From Lagopus muta (lineage: Eukaryota; Chordata; Aves; Galliformes; Phasianidae): a stretch of 64,000 bases of DNA. Positions 11,853 through 25,439 of the stretch are shown here, piece after piece. The DNA is taken from assembly GCF_023343835.1 (NCBI RefSeq), contig NC_064443.1, positions 19,773,501-19,837,500 of the forward strand. The letters run 5' to 3'. Position 1 is the first letter of the stretch; the number at the start of each line of letters is the position of its first letter. The position numbers were made by a program, and so were the translations under genes. The notes beneath the pieces are model-generated. The model made no database searches and was not told the origin of the DNA. It saw only the letters and a program-made list of their open reading frames with translations.

Positions 11853-14800
11853 AACTGCCAGTTAGCCTTCAGACAAAACAACCCAGACTGTATTCTTGTT
11901 ACAGAAATGCTTCTCCCTAAAATCTGAGCGTGCTACTAAAAATACTGTGCAGGCATCAGTGTTTGTTCCTGCATCAATTCAGTTGCCTTTGTCAAGTCTG
12001 TAACTTCTTCCAAAGATGAGGATCAAATTCCTCACTAGAAGTCCTGCTATTGAGGAAATGAGAATATGCAAAGCTAAGAGTAGCAGTAAATACAGGAATT
12101 CATTTACATCTTACTTGCCAAAGCACTGTTATAGACATAAAAAATGGCTCGGATCAGAAAAGATACAAGTTCTTTCATGGCAGCACTCCTACTTTGTGCA
12201 CCAGACACATGTATGAAACAGCAAACAAAGAACTTAGCCTGTATCAGCTGCCATCATATTCACTCTCTCACATCAGAGAATGGCATTAATAAGAGCTCAT
12301 ACTATGTACAAAAACCACATGCACCAAGCACTACACAAATCCAGGAGATAAAGGAAACAAACCAGCTGCTCTGTGCAACCATAGAAAGAAGTTTCCATAT
12401 ATCAGCCACCAAAACAATACTATGTTCTTGCAAAGCAAGACAAGGAAGAAATTATTTACCTGTGTCTATTTCAGTTTGACTAATGCATGGTCTTATATAT
12501 TCACCATGGTCCCTACTCCTTAGAGAAGGAATTGTTCTGAGAATAAATTAATCAAAATAACAAATGGAGTTTCACTGTAAGTGAAATGGGCAGCTTTTCT
12601 TTCAGATGAAGAGCTGGCTTTGGACCTGGGCAGAACATGGGTACGAACCACCACAGTAACTGCCAGCACTGTAAGTCAAGCTAAGCACACTGTCGCTTTC
12701 ATTTCCATATAGAAAGCTGTATGTTCCAACCTGTAATTACAATTCTGCCAGCTGTTTGAATCAGACAGCGAGGATGTGTTTAAATTGCTGATGTTGACAG
12801 GCCATTTTAATGTCATTCTGAATTGAGTAAAGTACCCAATATAAGCTGTGTAAGCTGCCTCAGTATCTTGGATATGAAATAGATGAGAGAGCATGATTTA
12901 AAAGGAAAGTATAATCCCTTTGAGGGATCCAAATAATAAAACACAAGTGTTGTCACTGGTGAACCCCAGGATGTACTGTAAATAACTGAGATTTCACAGC
13001 AAAAATATTTCTCTTTGTTTTATAGTGTGCGAATCCATCATTTATTTCACACAGTCAGAGGAAAATAAAAGGTTTAAAATGACAACAGTTACATAAGAAA
13101 TGAAAACAGTGGCAAAGGAGTCACTTGAAATGGAAAACATATTTAGACTTGGATTTTCTAACAAGGGAGGAGTGCAAGTCTCCCCTTCAAATAGGACCTA
13201 AGTCTATATTTAGGCATCAGCTCTCCCTTTACTTGAGCTGAGCTGTTTGGTTTTTTTAGCATTGGGACTTAAGGAACTTCAGGTCTTACCTCGTGTTCAA
13301 AGCCAGCAGGTTAAGGGTTCCTAAATGCCTCAGTCATTTATGAAATTGGGATTTCAGCTTCTTCACAGTTCTGGTACTTTTGCAAAACGTCTGTGTTTTA
13401 TCAGTGTTTATCAGTGTACATCCTTCAAATTTGTGATCAAAAGCCCTCTGTATACATCAAGGTTTCACTAGCATGGAGTCAGACTCATAGTAACAACCAT
13501 CCCATGGGAATTTTGTCCCCTTACAAATCCTAACTAAAATACTAACAGCTGGCTTGTCAGAACACATTCCACCCAGCGGAAATACAGTGCTGTACTGTAC
13601 AGTTATTGGAATCCATCCACTATCATTAGATCAATACATGAAGACTCTGAGCTGTCGGGTCAGTAGTTTACAATTTTTTTCTTTAGCTTTATTACAGCCA
13701 TCTGTAGATATAATACAGTAGCATAACATCACACAGGGAAACTACTGGGGAAAGGGAAAAAGACAATAGAATCAGAAAAGGATGAGTTTCAGCACCAAAT
13801 ATCTCAATCCTGCAAATTCACAAATTCTGGCATTTTCACTGTCTCTAAGCAGACTGTACATACAAGTCTTAGGTAGGATGCGAGTGCTGTCTGTGAAAAA
13901 CCCCACGTGTGTGACAATTACATTATTTTGATTCTGAGATACTAGCATATTTTTTTTTAGTGGAACTGCAAACATTTGTGATGTTTCCACTTGGCTGTGA
14001 TTTCACAATATGAAGCTTATACTGCAGCAGACAGCTTATAATCACTTGTTGTTTTATATATTGCTTCCTGAGAAGTTAAATTTTTTTCTACAGGTACGTA
14101 CAGCAGCTTTTTCTATATCAATCTCAGTAACAGCAGAAAGAATATCTAGCCTGCTTATGCCTCTGAACATTTTGAAGTCAAACATCTGAACCTTCTTCCT
14201 TTGGGCAGCATCTATTCAGCACCCAGGAAACAAATTGATACTTAGAGCCTGGTAGGTTCTGCCTGTGAGGCTGTGAGATGGGGGGTCTGTCTCTTGTCTC
14301 TTACCACAGATTTCCTGCAACCTTGCTGGACTGCTTCATCTTTCTTTTCACATCAGTTTTGCATCTCTGAGGATAATCCATGCTTCCCTTCCTGTTTTCC
14401 GTTTGCCTTTATTTCAACTTCTGCAAGATCAAAGCTGCCTTATATGCCTTCACATATGACTCTGCTTACTGGTGCTCTGTGTTACTATAATACAGAGCTC
14501 ACCAGCACTGGTCCCTGAGTTCTGCCAGCTAATAAACACTTCAGATTCAGTAGGAAGTTCTGCTTTGCACTGATGGGAGAGACATTCCTTGCATTGTGTG
14601 AATATACAAAACAAAGGCTGAGAAGGGATATGAGCACTCTCTATAAATACAACCTGGAGGTAAACACCAGAGGAGGAAAAGACCTATTTTAAGGAAAGGG
14701 ACAATGTAATCCCAAGAATAAATGGCTGTGAATCTGGTTAGGAACTAGAAGGACTAGGCAGAGTAAGAGGTTCTCAGCTTCCTGGAGGAATAGCAGGTAA

Positions 14801-15959
14801 GCTACCTAAAATGATTTAATTTGATGCAATGATAAAAGGAGTAATGTGGCCTTGTGATCTGTAACAAAGGATATTGCTTTAAATAATGACGTAATAACAT
14901 TCAGCCCTATACTCCAAAGAAAGAAAACTGCTAATAAAATTTCAGTTTACAACTGAACAACCTGATATTCCTTGCACTGCTCACCCCTGAGATCAGACAA
15001 GATGAGAGCTGCTTCTTTTAATATAACAGAGAGATGGAGAAAGAGTGGTTGGAGAATCACGGCTAAGACAATTTCGGCTGACTTGCTTAACCCTCAGATG
15101 AGTTCATCTTCTTGGGATGGACTGAGTTCAGTCCAGACAGAATCAGGAAACAGAACAGAAACGTCAGCACCTTTCAGATAGGAGAGTGTCCCACTCTCAA
15201 TTGAAAGGGGAACAAGAGTCTTCCTATATAAACTCAGAGCAGCAGTATGACATGCTGATACAACTGCTCAACTCAACTGATACAACTGACATGCTGATAC
15301 AACTCAATCAAGAGGATTGAGTTTGTGCCTAAACAATCCTTTCTAGTGCTGTATACCTGTGCTGTGGCAAACAGTGCTTCACAGTTTCCCAACATACGAC
15401 AGTGGTAAGGTAAAGCGCCTTGCAGTAATATCTCTGGACCTCAGGTTACATCTGTGCAAGTGAAGTGCCCAGCAACAGTCCCTCCCAGGAACAAGGAAAC
15501 ATGGTGAAACAATTTAGGGCTAAAACAAAAAGTGACTATTTCTCTTCATCTCTACCTCTACACAACGTTAGATTTTTCTAACAAGTTCTATAGTTAGCAG
15601 TAATGGTTTCCCAGACTGTTAGATTTTTTTACATGCATGCCTCATCCCTGAAAACCAGAGAGTTAGTAGAGAATGTAGAGCTTGCCCCAGTTTTCTAGTG
15701 ATTTCTTTTAATGGTTATCTGTTGATGGTCTTGTTTTAGCAGTTGTTCCCTTCTGATCCTGTCTCTCACCTTTCCAGTTTCTATCAGGGAAACGATCTCG
15801 GAAATTAAGAGAAAGAGGAAAGGACTGGGCTTGCCTCAGAGAGAAAATTGCACAGAAATAAACCCACCAAAACACGCAAACAAACGAAAAAAAAACACCA
15901 AAAAACCAACCAATATCTCCCCAAAATCCAATTACCAAAGGAAAGCAGCAGAAAATTTC

Positions 15960-16760
15960 CTAGAGGCATTGTGAAGGACTGAGCGCGTCCGAGGGAGAAC
16001 GGGCACAGCGCCACTTCCCTCGGCAAGCACAGCCCTCCCCCCGGCCCCTGCCCCTCCACGGCTCGTGGCCACCCTGGCGGAGCCGGTAAAGGGCACCGAC
16101 AGCCCGGGGCGCGCCGTGTCTCGCGGGGAGCCGGAGGAGCATCCACCGAAGAGCAGGGAAGCGGAGGGCCGGCCCTGGACGCAGGGAGCCTGCCCGGGGG
16201 ATGCCATCCCGGAGGCAGAGCCTCAGAGGAATGCCGTCCAGCCGGCGCCCGAGGGAAGGAGGGTCCCGGTACCATAGAAGGATGCCCGGCCCCAGGGAAA
16301 AGATGCCCGGACGCGGAGAGCCGTTCCTAAGGAGCCGCACGCTTACCGGTGTTGTTCATCTTCCACCCCAACTTCCCTCGCTGGCTACCCCGGGCGCTCA
16401 GAGCATGGTCCCGGGGCCGTCACCGCCCTCGCTCCTCGCGAACGCGCCCGGCGCTAGAGCCCCTCTGGGGGCATGGGAGCGCGGGCGGGGCAGCTGGACC
16501 CGGCGCGGCGGGCTGGGCACGCAGCACTGCCGGCTCGGGGGCGGTCAGCGCCGCGGCGCGCCTCCGCCCTGCCCCGCGTGCGGCCCGTCGAGGGGCGGCG
16601 GCCGGCGCCGGCGCCCCGCACGGCAGGCCGCGCGCGGGGATAGGCCAGGCGGGGCCATCCCCTGCGGCGGGACGAGCCCCTGGGTTACGCGGGGTGCGGG
16701 CGGGGGCGAGGGGCGCGGAGCTGATGCCGAAGGGCGCAATAATTTAAAGGCGCAGCGGGT
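15960..16760 (-). promoter_or_regulatory. CpG island, likely FGD5 promoter
   Basis: A GC- and CpG-dense block in an otherwise AT-rich region, with GC-box-like GGGCGGGG near 16487. It contains the predicted FGD5 start codon at 16359 and its splice donor, so FGD5 transcription probably starts within or just right of it. A TTTAAATT element near 16742 on the minus strand could act as a weak TATA-like site. No transcription start can be fixed from sequence alone. Bidirectional activity is possible, but no plus-strand gene was recognised. Confidence 0.75.
16347..16359 (-). CDS. FGD5: FGD5 first coding exon, coding part (start codon to donor)
   Basis: The minus strand reads GGAAG ATG AAC AAC ACC G followed by GTAAGCG, a strong splice donor. 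The single base left over (phase 1) joins the two bases (AA) that begin the exon at 5507, giving a Glu codon and a continuous frame into ATC ACA AAG CCA and onward. The resulting start, MNNTEITKPPLAPKPK, resembles the style of other FGD-family N termini, which open with a short leader and a KPPxAPKPK motif. The Kozak context is good (A at -3). The exon lies in a CpG island. Phase, donor quality, context and motif all agree; a transcript has not been seen. The 5' UTR extends to higher coordinates by an unknown amount. Confidence 0.8.
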
Positions 16761-17080
16761 TGTCCTCCTGCACTCCTTTCTTTTGCCCTCCCCTCTCCTC
16801 AATTTGGTGTTCTCCACCCCCTTTCGGTTCCCCACAACCCTTCTTTGTACACCCCTTCGCCCATTTTCCCTCCTCTCTTTCACTCTCCTTCCTTTTTTAC
16901 CCCCTTACCTCCCCCCCTCCCCCCTCACCCTCTCATCTCCCCACCTCCCTCCCTCCATTAGCTCCCTTTCTCCCCTCACTCCCATCCACCTACCTATCCA
17001 TCCATCCCCCCCTCCCCTTTTCCTTTCTCCCTGGTCAGCTTTTTCCTCCCATCTGTCTTTCCCTCTGACTCCCCCATTCC
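16760..17080 (+). repeat. C/T-rich polypyrimidine tract beside the CpG island
   Basis: About 300 bases of almost pure C and T on the plus strand, with runs such as CCCTCCCCCCTC and no clear fixed period. It flanks the FGD5 CpG island on the upstream side. Such mirror-like polypurine/polypyrimidine DNA can form triplex structures, which is inference here. Confidence 0.8.
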
Positions 17081-17829
17081 CCTCCCTTGGTTCCCCATGG
17101 GACAGGACCACCCCCACCTCAGAAAACTGGAGGAAGAAGGCTCAGAGAAGCCACCCCCAAATTACCCAATCTGGCCCCGATGCAGGGGTTTTCCCCAGAT
17201 TGAAGAGCACCCCTGGGAGCCAGCAGCACCTGCCGCTGAAGCACTTATCTAGGCGCAGAGGAGCCGATCCCTCACATACGAACCTTGCTTCCTCAGAGCA
17301 GTTTCAGATGGCACCAGGCAGTTGTCTTCTTCCCCTCTCCCATAGAACAGCTTCCGGCTCAATGAAATTAACAGTCATGCTGTGTCTGGGCACTTCTCCT
17401 GGTAAGCAGTGGTAACCCCCAGGAAAGGTTGGATTGCTCCTCTACTCTCAATAAGGGCTTGATATTGATATATCCTGTTACCCTTCCTACTGGTGCCATC
17501 ATTGCTCGCACAAGAAAGTGTAATATTCCAAATTTCCCTCCTCTGGTAGAGAAACCCCAGGACGACTGGAGTTTTCTTCCCTTGTCAGGTAAGAGCCATT
17601 CCCCCACAGGTCAGGATGGATGCTTGGGGCCATTCCTGAGCCATGTATGCCAGCAAAGTATGCCTGCCTGGCATGTGTGTGAAACTGTAAGGTCCTGCTT
17701 TGACTTGCATTCCACAAAAATCAGGACTACTGCTAACACCATTTTAGATGCTGTTAACTTTACAAAATACCTAATAATTAATATCATTCTGCTACTAGAT
17801 GTTCTGTAGTATAGCCAAAGTTCTTGAGG

Positions 17830-18515
17830 GCTTGAGACTGTATTCAGGGATGACTGGTTCTGATGTGTAGGGGATCCTGGTTGTATTGCTACATCAGTCA
17901 CTCGTGGAGTTCCACAGGGCTCCATTTTGGGAATTTTCATGAATGACTCAGATGTAAGAGAGTAAGCTGTTTTGAGCAGTTTGCTGACTACTAAATTAGA
18001 AGGAGCTGTTGTCTCTGTTGAAGGTGGAGAGGACTCGCAAAGACCTCTAGACAAATTAAAGAACTGGGCAGTCACCAACCGCATGAAGTTTAACGAGAGC
18101 AAACACCAGATTCTGCACCTGGGAAGGGGCAACCTTGGCTATACATACATACGATCTGAGTGATGGGATGCTGGAGAGCAGCCCCACTGAAAGGAATTTG
18201 GGGGTCTTGCTCAAAAACAAGTCGAACGTGAGTCAGCAGTGTGGCCAGGCAGCCAGGAGGGCCCGCCGTATCCTGGGGTGCATTGAGAACAGTACTGTTA
18301 GCTGGTTGAGGGATACAATTGTCTTGCTCTGCATTGCACTGGAGCCTCACCTCAAAACCGTGTGCCATTTTGGGTGCCACAGTACAAAAAGGACAAAGTT
18401 ATTAGAGTGTCTAAAGGAGGGCTACAAAAACGGTGCAGAGTCCAGAGGGGAAGATATTTGAGGAGTGGCTGAAGTCCCTCTGTTCAGCCCAGAGAGGACA
18501 CTAAAGGGAGACCTC
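17830..18515 (+). mobile_element. degenerate CR1 LINE, reverse-transcriptase C-terminal half
   Basis: Broken plus-strand frames give CR1 ORF2 pieces in order: GVPQGSILG followed by IFMNDSD (reverse-transcriptase core), DKLKNWAVTNRMKFNESKHQILHLGRGN, and ESSPTERNLGVLLKNKSNVSQQC with ARRILGCIE. Stops and frameshifts separate them. The 3' end stops near the [18 protein letters not shown]-like coding part without the terminal octamers, so this copy is truncated at both ends. Confidence 0.88.
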
Positions 18516-21500
18516 AGTCAATCCAAGTATCTCACGTCAACAGAAAGTATTATCTGAAGCAGCTTTCAGGAATACAGTTCTGTGTTGTTGCAATGTATGG
18601 GAAAAAGTTTATGTGAAACAATGGAAAAGAAACCACAAGTAGAAAAAAAATAAATCACAGTACAGACGATTTGAAAAAATTGCCTTAAAGCATGTTTTCC
18701 AGGAGAACAGCTTTTCAGTTATATATGTAAAAAAGAATAATGCACTGGGGAACGGGGCAGCTGGAAGGAAAGAAAACATGTCTACAGAAATACTAAGAAT
18801 GTGAGCCACAGAATTTTAGGGATTCTCCCAAGAACTTGAAAAACAGTCAAAATGATAAAGTTTTCTCATATCTGGAGCTAGATACATAATGGATAAGTGT
18901 TGGTTAAGTATTAATAGCAAAACAAAGCCTTTGGGGGAAAAAAAAATAAGCAAGTACACCACATGGTCTTATAGTTCTTGTACTGTTTCTAATATGCTTC
19001 ATTCAAAATCCTTTTTCGGTCTGCTACAGGGCAAAGAACGAAGACACTTTTTAGTTTGTGATGTGAACTACCATTGCTCCATTTCCTGGAGCAATGAATT
19101 CCACTTTTTTCCTCACTCCTGAGCCGGGACTTAATGATAAGGAGGCAACTCCTGCTTCTGGCATCAAATCAGTAGCTCAGAGCCTGGCTGAGAGCAAGCA
19201 TTGCCAATTGTCAGTTCTGTGACACAGCCTTTGGAAGAGCTGAGCGCTTCTCACAAGTTGCTGTCTGTCCTCAAATCTGACTTCTTCCACAAAGGGCAGG
19301 GTGCCTGGGTACCTTCAGGAGTCACTGATCCCTCTCAATCAGATCTGATTCTTTGAACTGGTTTCTGTTGGTTAAAAATACAGCGTGTACTCTGCTAAGA
19401 GACACTGCACTGTACACCAGGAAATGTATTCTTGAGCAGTTCAGAGTAATTCTGGACACCAAGAACTGCTTGATGGGCAACTAAGCTACAGTTTGGGTGC
19501 AACAGAGATAAAGAAACAGACATCTATGCAGTGATCACTGTCTTTAAAAGAAACCTATAGTACATTTACTAAGCAAAAGACTTATGTTCTCTTTATTGTC
19601 AGTCTAGAAGACAATTCAAAGTGTAATCTCTTATACTAACATGATGAAAAGCATTAGGACCTCTCCACCTAAATGCAATAACAACCATATAACATCTGCT
19701 TGAAAGTTGCCATTTTGTCCTCTGTCTTAAAAAATAATGGGAAAAAAAAAAAAAAAAAAAAAATCAACACATCCATTTCCATTACTCAAATAGCAAAACA
19801 AATGAAATACCTTTTTAAAAATAATTCTGATTTTTAATAATGACTTTACAAAGTATTTCCTTTAAAATATAATACAAGTATCTATTTAATTTTTGATGAT
19901 TTGTTAAACTTAGGTGAACTGTATGAGCTTGTAGGTCCCGAGCCAGTAGGTCATTTCAGTATGTGCTTAAATCTGTGCAAGTGGTTAATCCATTTTAAGG
20001 AGTGCTACTCCATATACTTACGTGCTAAAGTATATCAGAACAATCTAGCATGTTAGAATCTTTTTTTTTTTTTTTTTTTTTTTAAAATCACTGAAACATA
20101 AACCAGCACTCTACTTGCCATCTTAATAGATAGAGGCTCTAGAGACTCTATCATACTACACTACCTATGCATCCTATTATTTTTCAGCCTTTTAATGTTA
20201 TCGCATAGAGATGTTCTTCAAGATGAAGTCTACTACTTTATTATAAGCAGTATTTCTGAGCATTTTTCATCATCTTTCACTCTGCTGTCTCTTCTTTATA
20301 AGGGTCTGTATTTACTGTTTTGGTGGCAGAAAGCTTCTGGCATCATACTATGAATGCAGCACTGGGAGGAGAGGGGGGGTTGCCCTGCAAATTGCACTGA
20401 ACTAAACCTCTAACTTTCTTCCAGGTACAATTTCAGAATCGGATATCATTTTACAAATCTTTATATTTAATCTAGTATTAGTTGCCTGAGAAATCACAAG
20501 TTTTTGTTATTTTGATATGTATTTTAGCAGGTACTGTAGCACGTGGGAACCTGTGGGACAGGAGGAGGCAGTCCAGCAATGGTCATCCCCACTGATGATC
20601 TGCCAAAGCCCAGATCATAGATATAATAGATTTTGAAGGATGGTTGATGTATACAGATCCCTTAATAATGCTGTAGGGAAGGACAGTAGATAGAGTTTCT
20701 CAACTGCCCAGATACATAGTTCTCAAATCTTGGCTGTTTTTATTTGTTTTACCCAAGCAAAGCTTCCCTTGACTTAACTTAGCTTGAGAAGGGATGCATC
20801 CACAAACACATCCATCTTTAATCCATACACACGTTGATCATGCAGTCAAAAGCACATGGTGCCCATATTTGCAACACACAGAGCTCATGAACTCCACAGA
20901 CAACAAAGAGAAAAGCAGCTAAAAATACCCTTGCATGGATTTACCTACTACACTCAGCCTTGTTTGCATCTGGTATTTCAACCCTTCTGTGATGCTGTTA
21001 CATAAAGCACCAGGGGAAATAACATCACAGAGAATCAAACAGTGGGCTGGGAGCTGAAGGACTGCAGATGGCAGGGTCAGGCATCACATGAAGTGGGATG
21101 ATATGTAAGTCAGGATGTTATGCAGGTGTAAAACTGATGTCAATGAAAGAAAATTGGGCACTGAGTCCAAAAGGCTGAGTATTGGCACAAACAGTGTCAA
21201 CAGGGGTTCTAGCTTCAGTGAAGCCAGAAGTGAGTTTCACTCCTGGAGGTCAGCAAACACACACTAAATTCTATTTGGAAAACAAAACAAAAAACAGCTG
21301 AAGAAATTATGACCGGTTTCCTGCATTTGATGGGACCATGCATTTGACACCCCCAAAGCATGCATGTCTCCCTCAGCAATGAATCACCAAGAGAAAAAGT
21401 GACCACTGCTACCTCAGAACATTGTTTTGAAACATAACAGTTAATGATATGCCACATTTTTATCAGGGCCATATTCTGAGTGCAGTGTGGCATGTGAGAG

Positions 21501-24500
21501 GTGCATAAATGGATGAAGCCAAACACCCATTTCCTATTACTATTAGTATTTACTTTAGTCTCACTCCAAAATCCATCTCACTCCAGGCCCCTTCTACCTA
21601 AAACCCCCACCCCACCTCTGCAGCCCACTTATCACTGGGTCCTTTTTGGCTACAAAACCCTGCCAGCATTAATTAGTGCAGCCACTGACCCAAAGCAGGG
21701 CTGGCAGCTGCGTTCTCCATTTCCTGCCCAGGCATCTGCTGCCTTGATTGGAGGAAAATAGTTATTAAACCTTCTTCAAAACAGGAAACTTCTCTTGTCC
21801 CTGCTTCCTGAGGTACAGGAACAGTCTCCACAGCAACCCCTGGACAAAGAGAGCTATTAACCACTGGGGTGCCACAGCAGTATAGTGGGAGGTCATATTT
21901 CAAGCCATAATCCTACCCTAAAGGATTGAATGCACCTCTCTGCACACCATTGCTCCCACCAAACCTACATCCACACCACTGCTTCCTTAAATGGTCTGGA
22001 AGTTAATTAGCAGATGATAATTCTATCCACTGGAAGCTTTTGTAAACACTTCTCAGTCTGAGTAAATTTTGATCCTGTGTCAGTATCAGAAAATTGTTTC
22101 AGAGGCTGCTGTCTTTCCATCTTGGAAGGGTGACTGAGAAATTCAACACTGTCACCTCCACAGGTGTTATCAGGGTCTATCTTAACATTATGCAGTCTTT
22201 TTTTAAAACAAACAAATACATCTTGTGCTTTGCTCATTGAGTATTTTTGTTCTCATGATCAGGCCTCCTTGTGAAGCTTAATGCGGACATTTCTGAAAGT
22301 CATTTGTAGCGCCAGTGCTGTCCATCGCAGTCCTGGAGAAGACCACACACTTACATTTGTGAGTTGGCATGTGTGAAGGACCAATGCTAGAGGAGCCCAG
22401 TTGAAATGAGCATTAACTTCAGCAAATTCAGCTTTAAAGTTCAAATCTGGTGGGTTCTTTTAAAAGCATGTACACCTCATCTGTAACTGACAGGACTAAA
22501 GTGTACCTCACAATAAAAACAAGTGTGATAGCTGAGAATCATAAACAGTGCTAAATCCTTGTTCTTATTTTTGGTTTTGGACACAAATTCTACCTCCAAG
22601 GTACCATATCACAGCAAATGCAAAGCCACAGAAATGTCCCTCTCTGCTTCACCCATATCCAAATGATCAGTTCTATGAGGTTTTTTTTTCCACTGTTCAG
22701 GCTTTAAGGAAAAAAAAAAAATAGTAGGATACAGTGACATTCAAGAGTTATCACTTCCTCTGCATTCCACTCCTTTCTCACCGGTTACTGAAAGTAGAAT
22801 GCTGAATGGGAGAATTCCTTGTACTGTTGTTTCCCCACCAGCAAGCTACTGCGTCGATCCCAGAATGGCTGCCTTCAAAACCTAGGCTAATTATTTCTTA
22901 AATGTCTGTATAGACAATGATCTGCCATGTTGCTGACTACAGAGAGAAGCTGTTATGTACATTTTTGTCTTACATACAGCTTATGTCTGCTATTCTGACC
23001 CGAATGCCTTTGCCAGTAGTGAGTAGAGGAGCCGTGTAGCAGAAGAGTCTCTAATTAAACTTCCTGTAATTTTCATATACACAGAAGCAAACAAAATAAA
23101 AAGATACATATATTTCAAGAGGAAAAGCAAAGCCTGTTGAGACAGGCAATTTATTTTGTTAGTTTGACCAACCTGGGTCATACAGCAGATAAACAAGCTC
23201 ACACTCAATCCCTTACCAGAAAAGGTAAGGAAATAGTAAGTTTTAAGCAAAATACAAGTTATAAATGTAAGGAGGAAAAAAAAAAAAAAATGGGACAAGA
23301 CTGCTACTAAAGTACTTCCAGTTCAACACTGTTCTTGGGGGAAAGGCCTAAACCTCTCCCTTAAATGTTGAGGTTATGCTGCACGGGGTGACGTAAAACT
23401 GGTGTGATCAGATTATGGAAACAGTCTTTCACAACTGCTCAAATTATAGGATGAACTCCTTGTGATACATATACCCTCTGAAGAAAGCTTTGCTGGGAGC
23501 TAAAACTGGGATGAATAAAGTCTGAAATACCAAAAATTTCATTTTAGTCTTATACTAAGATAAGCATTTCCCTCTCTTGCAGACAGCTAAGACTTTCTTT
23601 CATTGTTCCACATTTGGAACAGGCCAAACAGTTCCCAGCTGCTGGGTTATTACTGCATAGCTTGGCTGCATTCAGACGTTCATCAAGTAGAAGCACATGT
23701 GAGGAAGGGTGTGAGAAATTCCCACAATGCTAACTCACTTCTCACTGAACCAGGCAATCAACTTTTTCAGCTTGCTCTTGAGCACTTGTATTTATGGTAG
23801 GAAACCCCACCAACACTGATTTTAGTTTGCCAGGTAAGTAATACAGGATGCATGAAAGCGTTATGGAGCCAACACATTCCTGACAAGACCATATCTGAGC
23901 ATCAGCACTGAAATCTTTCCATTCTACCTGGCGTAGCTTTGCTTCTAGCAAGCCATTTCTGAAGCATTTCACTTGTTCAAGGATGAGAATATCCGACACG
24001 TTCTCACCATAGTTCAGGAGTCCCAGTTACCATAGGACCACACACAAGGTTTTGAAAGATCTCCAAAGACTCAATTCTGTCATCCCTCTACACTCAGTCA
24101 TCTGTCAAAAGTGCACCTAAATAGGTGGCATACTGCACAGAGAACCAAAGGGTGAATTAGAAGGGACTGCCCAAGATTAGGTTGGAATGTCTACATAGGA
24201 CTGGTGACATAGGATCAATCTGCCTTCTAGATGAGACCCAAGGGTTTTGGCAATAACAGCAGATGGGAAGAACAAAGAACTGACAAACTCATATTCCTTC
24301 TTTCATTCTTAATTTTGGCACCAGGTCCAGACCTCACAAGGATTTCTGTTGAAAGTCTTTGAGTAGTTCACTTCTTCAGAGCACATTTGTTGTTCTATAG
24401 ATATAATTACCATATAAGTAATATTTCTGAATGAATGAGCCTTCAGTAATACCTTTTAAAAATATTTAGCACTCCTAGGGGGAAAAAAACTATACGCAAA

Positions 24501-25430
24501 ATAAAGAAGTATGTACAATGCTTTTTGTCAAAGTAAAGCAAGAATGTTTGCTCAATTTCTTTTCAAAAACATTAAGCCCTGGTACTAACGAAACTTGGCT
24601 TCTCGTGAAGAGCAACTCTGATGCAAATTTAAGTCAGAGATAATGCAGTCTGATTTTAGAGCTTTTCCTTGCAGCTGGGTTGTTAACCAAGAAACATTCT
24701 GAATTCAGTGTTGTTTGATAGAGTTGGCGTAGACTGCAACTTCTGCCATACTGTTTCCTTCTGTCTCATCCACATGCCAATTCCAACCTCACATCTTTAG
24801 TGACAAACAATCAAGAGAGGAAAGTGCAGCTGAAGCAATTTTAGTAAGGACTCAGGCGATAAGATACAATAATTGCATATAGTGGGCAATAGTATTTATG
24901 ACAGCTGTAAAGTTGAGTCAGAAATCTCACAAACCACTTTTGATCCAAGCAGAGAAAAAGAAGGGCACAATTTATTCAAGCGACGCTATTAGAAGCCATT
25001 TAACTTTTCAGTGTTTTTATTTATAAGGAGAGGCATGACACACTAACACCTCATTACTGAGAACTCCTACAAAGCAGTTGGGATCTCCCTACTCCCTCTT
25101 CTCATACATTCATTAGATTATTTCCAATTATGGAGACAGCATCATCACTGTCTCTATCCCCTCCTCTCTGTGCATAACCAGGAAACTCCCGTGCATTCCC
25201 AATCATTCCTGCCCTGCACCATTTTGCACTGTCATATTTGAAAAGTCATAGCAGTCAAGCAAAGTCATTGGTGATTGGAAAAAAGGAAAGCACTCATTTT
25301 TTAAGGGAGAAAGGAAGAGCTCGGGAACTACAGGCCTGTATTACTCAGTTTTGGAACCTGCATGTGCTCTGCAGACAGTGCGTTCAGCAGCGGCAATCCA
25401 AAAGAATCTGCAGTCTGTTCCTTCAATGAA
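18516..25430. other. gene-free AT-rich stretch
   Basis: About 6.9 kb with short stop-limited frames only. It contains a 22-A run (19742-19763) and a 23-T run (20061-20083). No gene, RNA gene or mobile element was recognised. Confidence 0.6.
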
Positions 25431-25439
25431 CAGCACTGC

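Larger units (their letters stand above)
5508..16346 (-). other. FGD5: FGD5 intron 1
   Basis: This is about 10.8 kb between the first coding exon donor (GT at 16346-16345) and the acceptor at 5508. It contains a plus-strand CR1 tail near 5.8 kb, a 25-A run at 7951-7975, a short TG repeat near 9.25 kb and a minus-strand CR1 at 11.3-11.85 kb. The remainder is unique-looking AT-rich DNA with no supported coding region on either strand. Regulatory elements may be present but none can be named from the sequence. Confidence 0.7.

Noticed and set aside
15232-15300. Short local duplication (CATGCTGATACAACT)
   Set aside because: A small simple duplication with no sign of function.
16201-17415. 404-residue plus-strand open frame over the CpG island and polypyrimidine tract
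   Set aside because: It is open because the DNA is GC-rich and then C/T-rich. The product is a string of Arg/Gly/Pro followed by Leu/Pro/Ser with no family, and it overlaps the better supported FGD5 start on the other strand.
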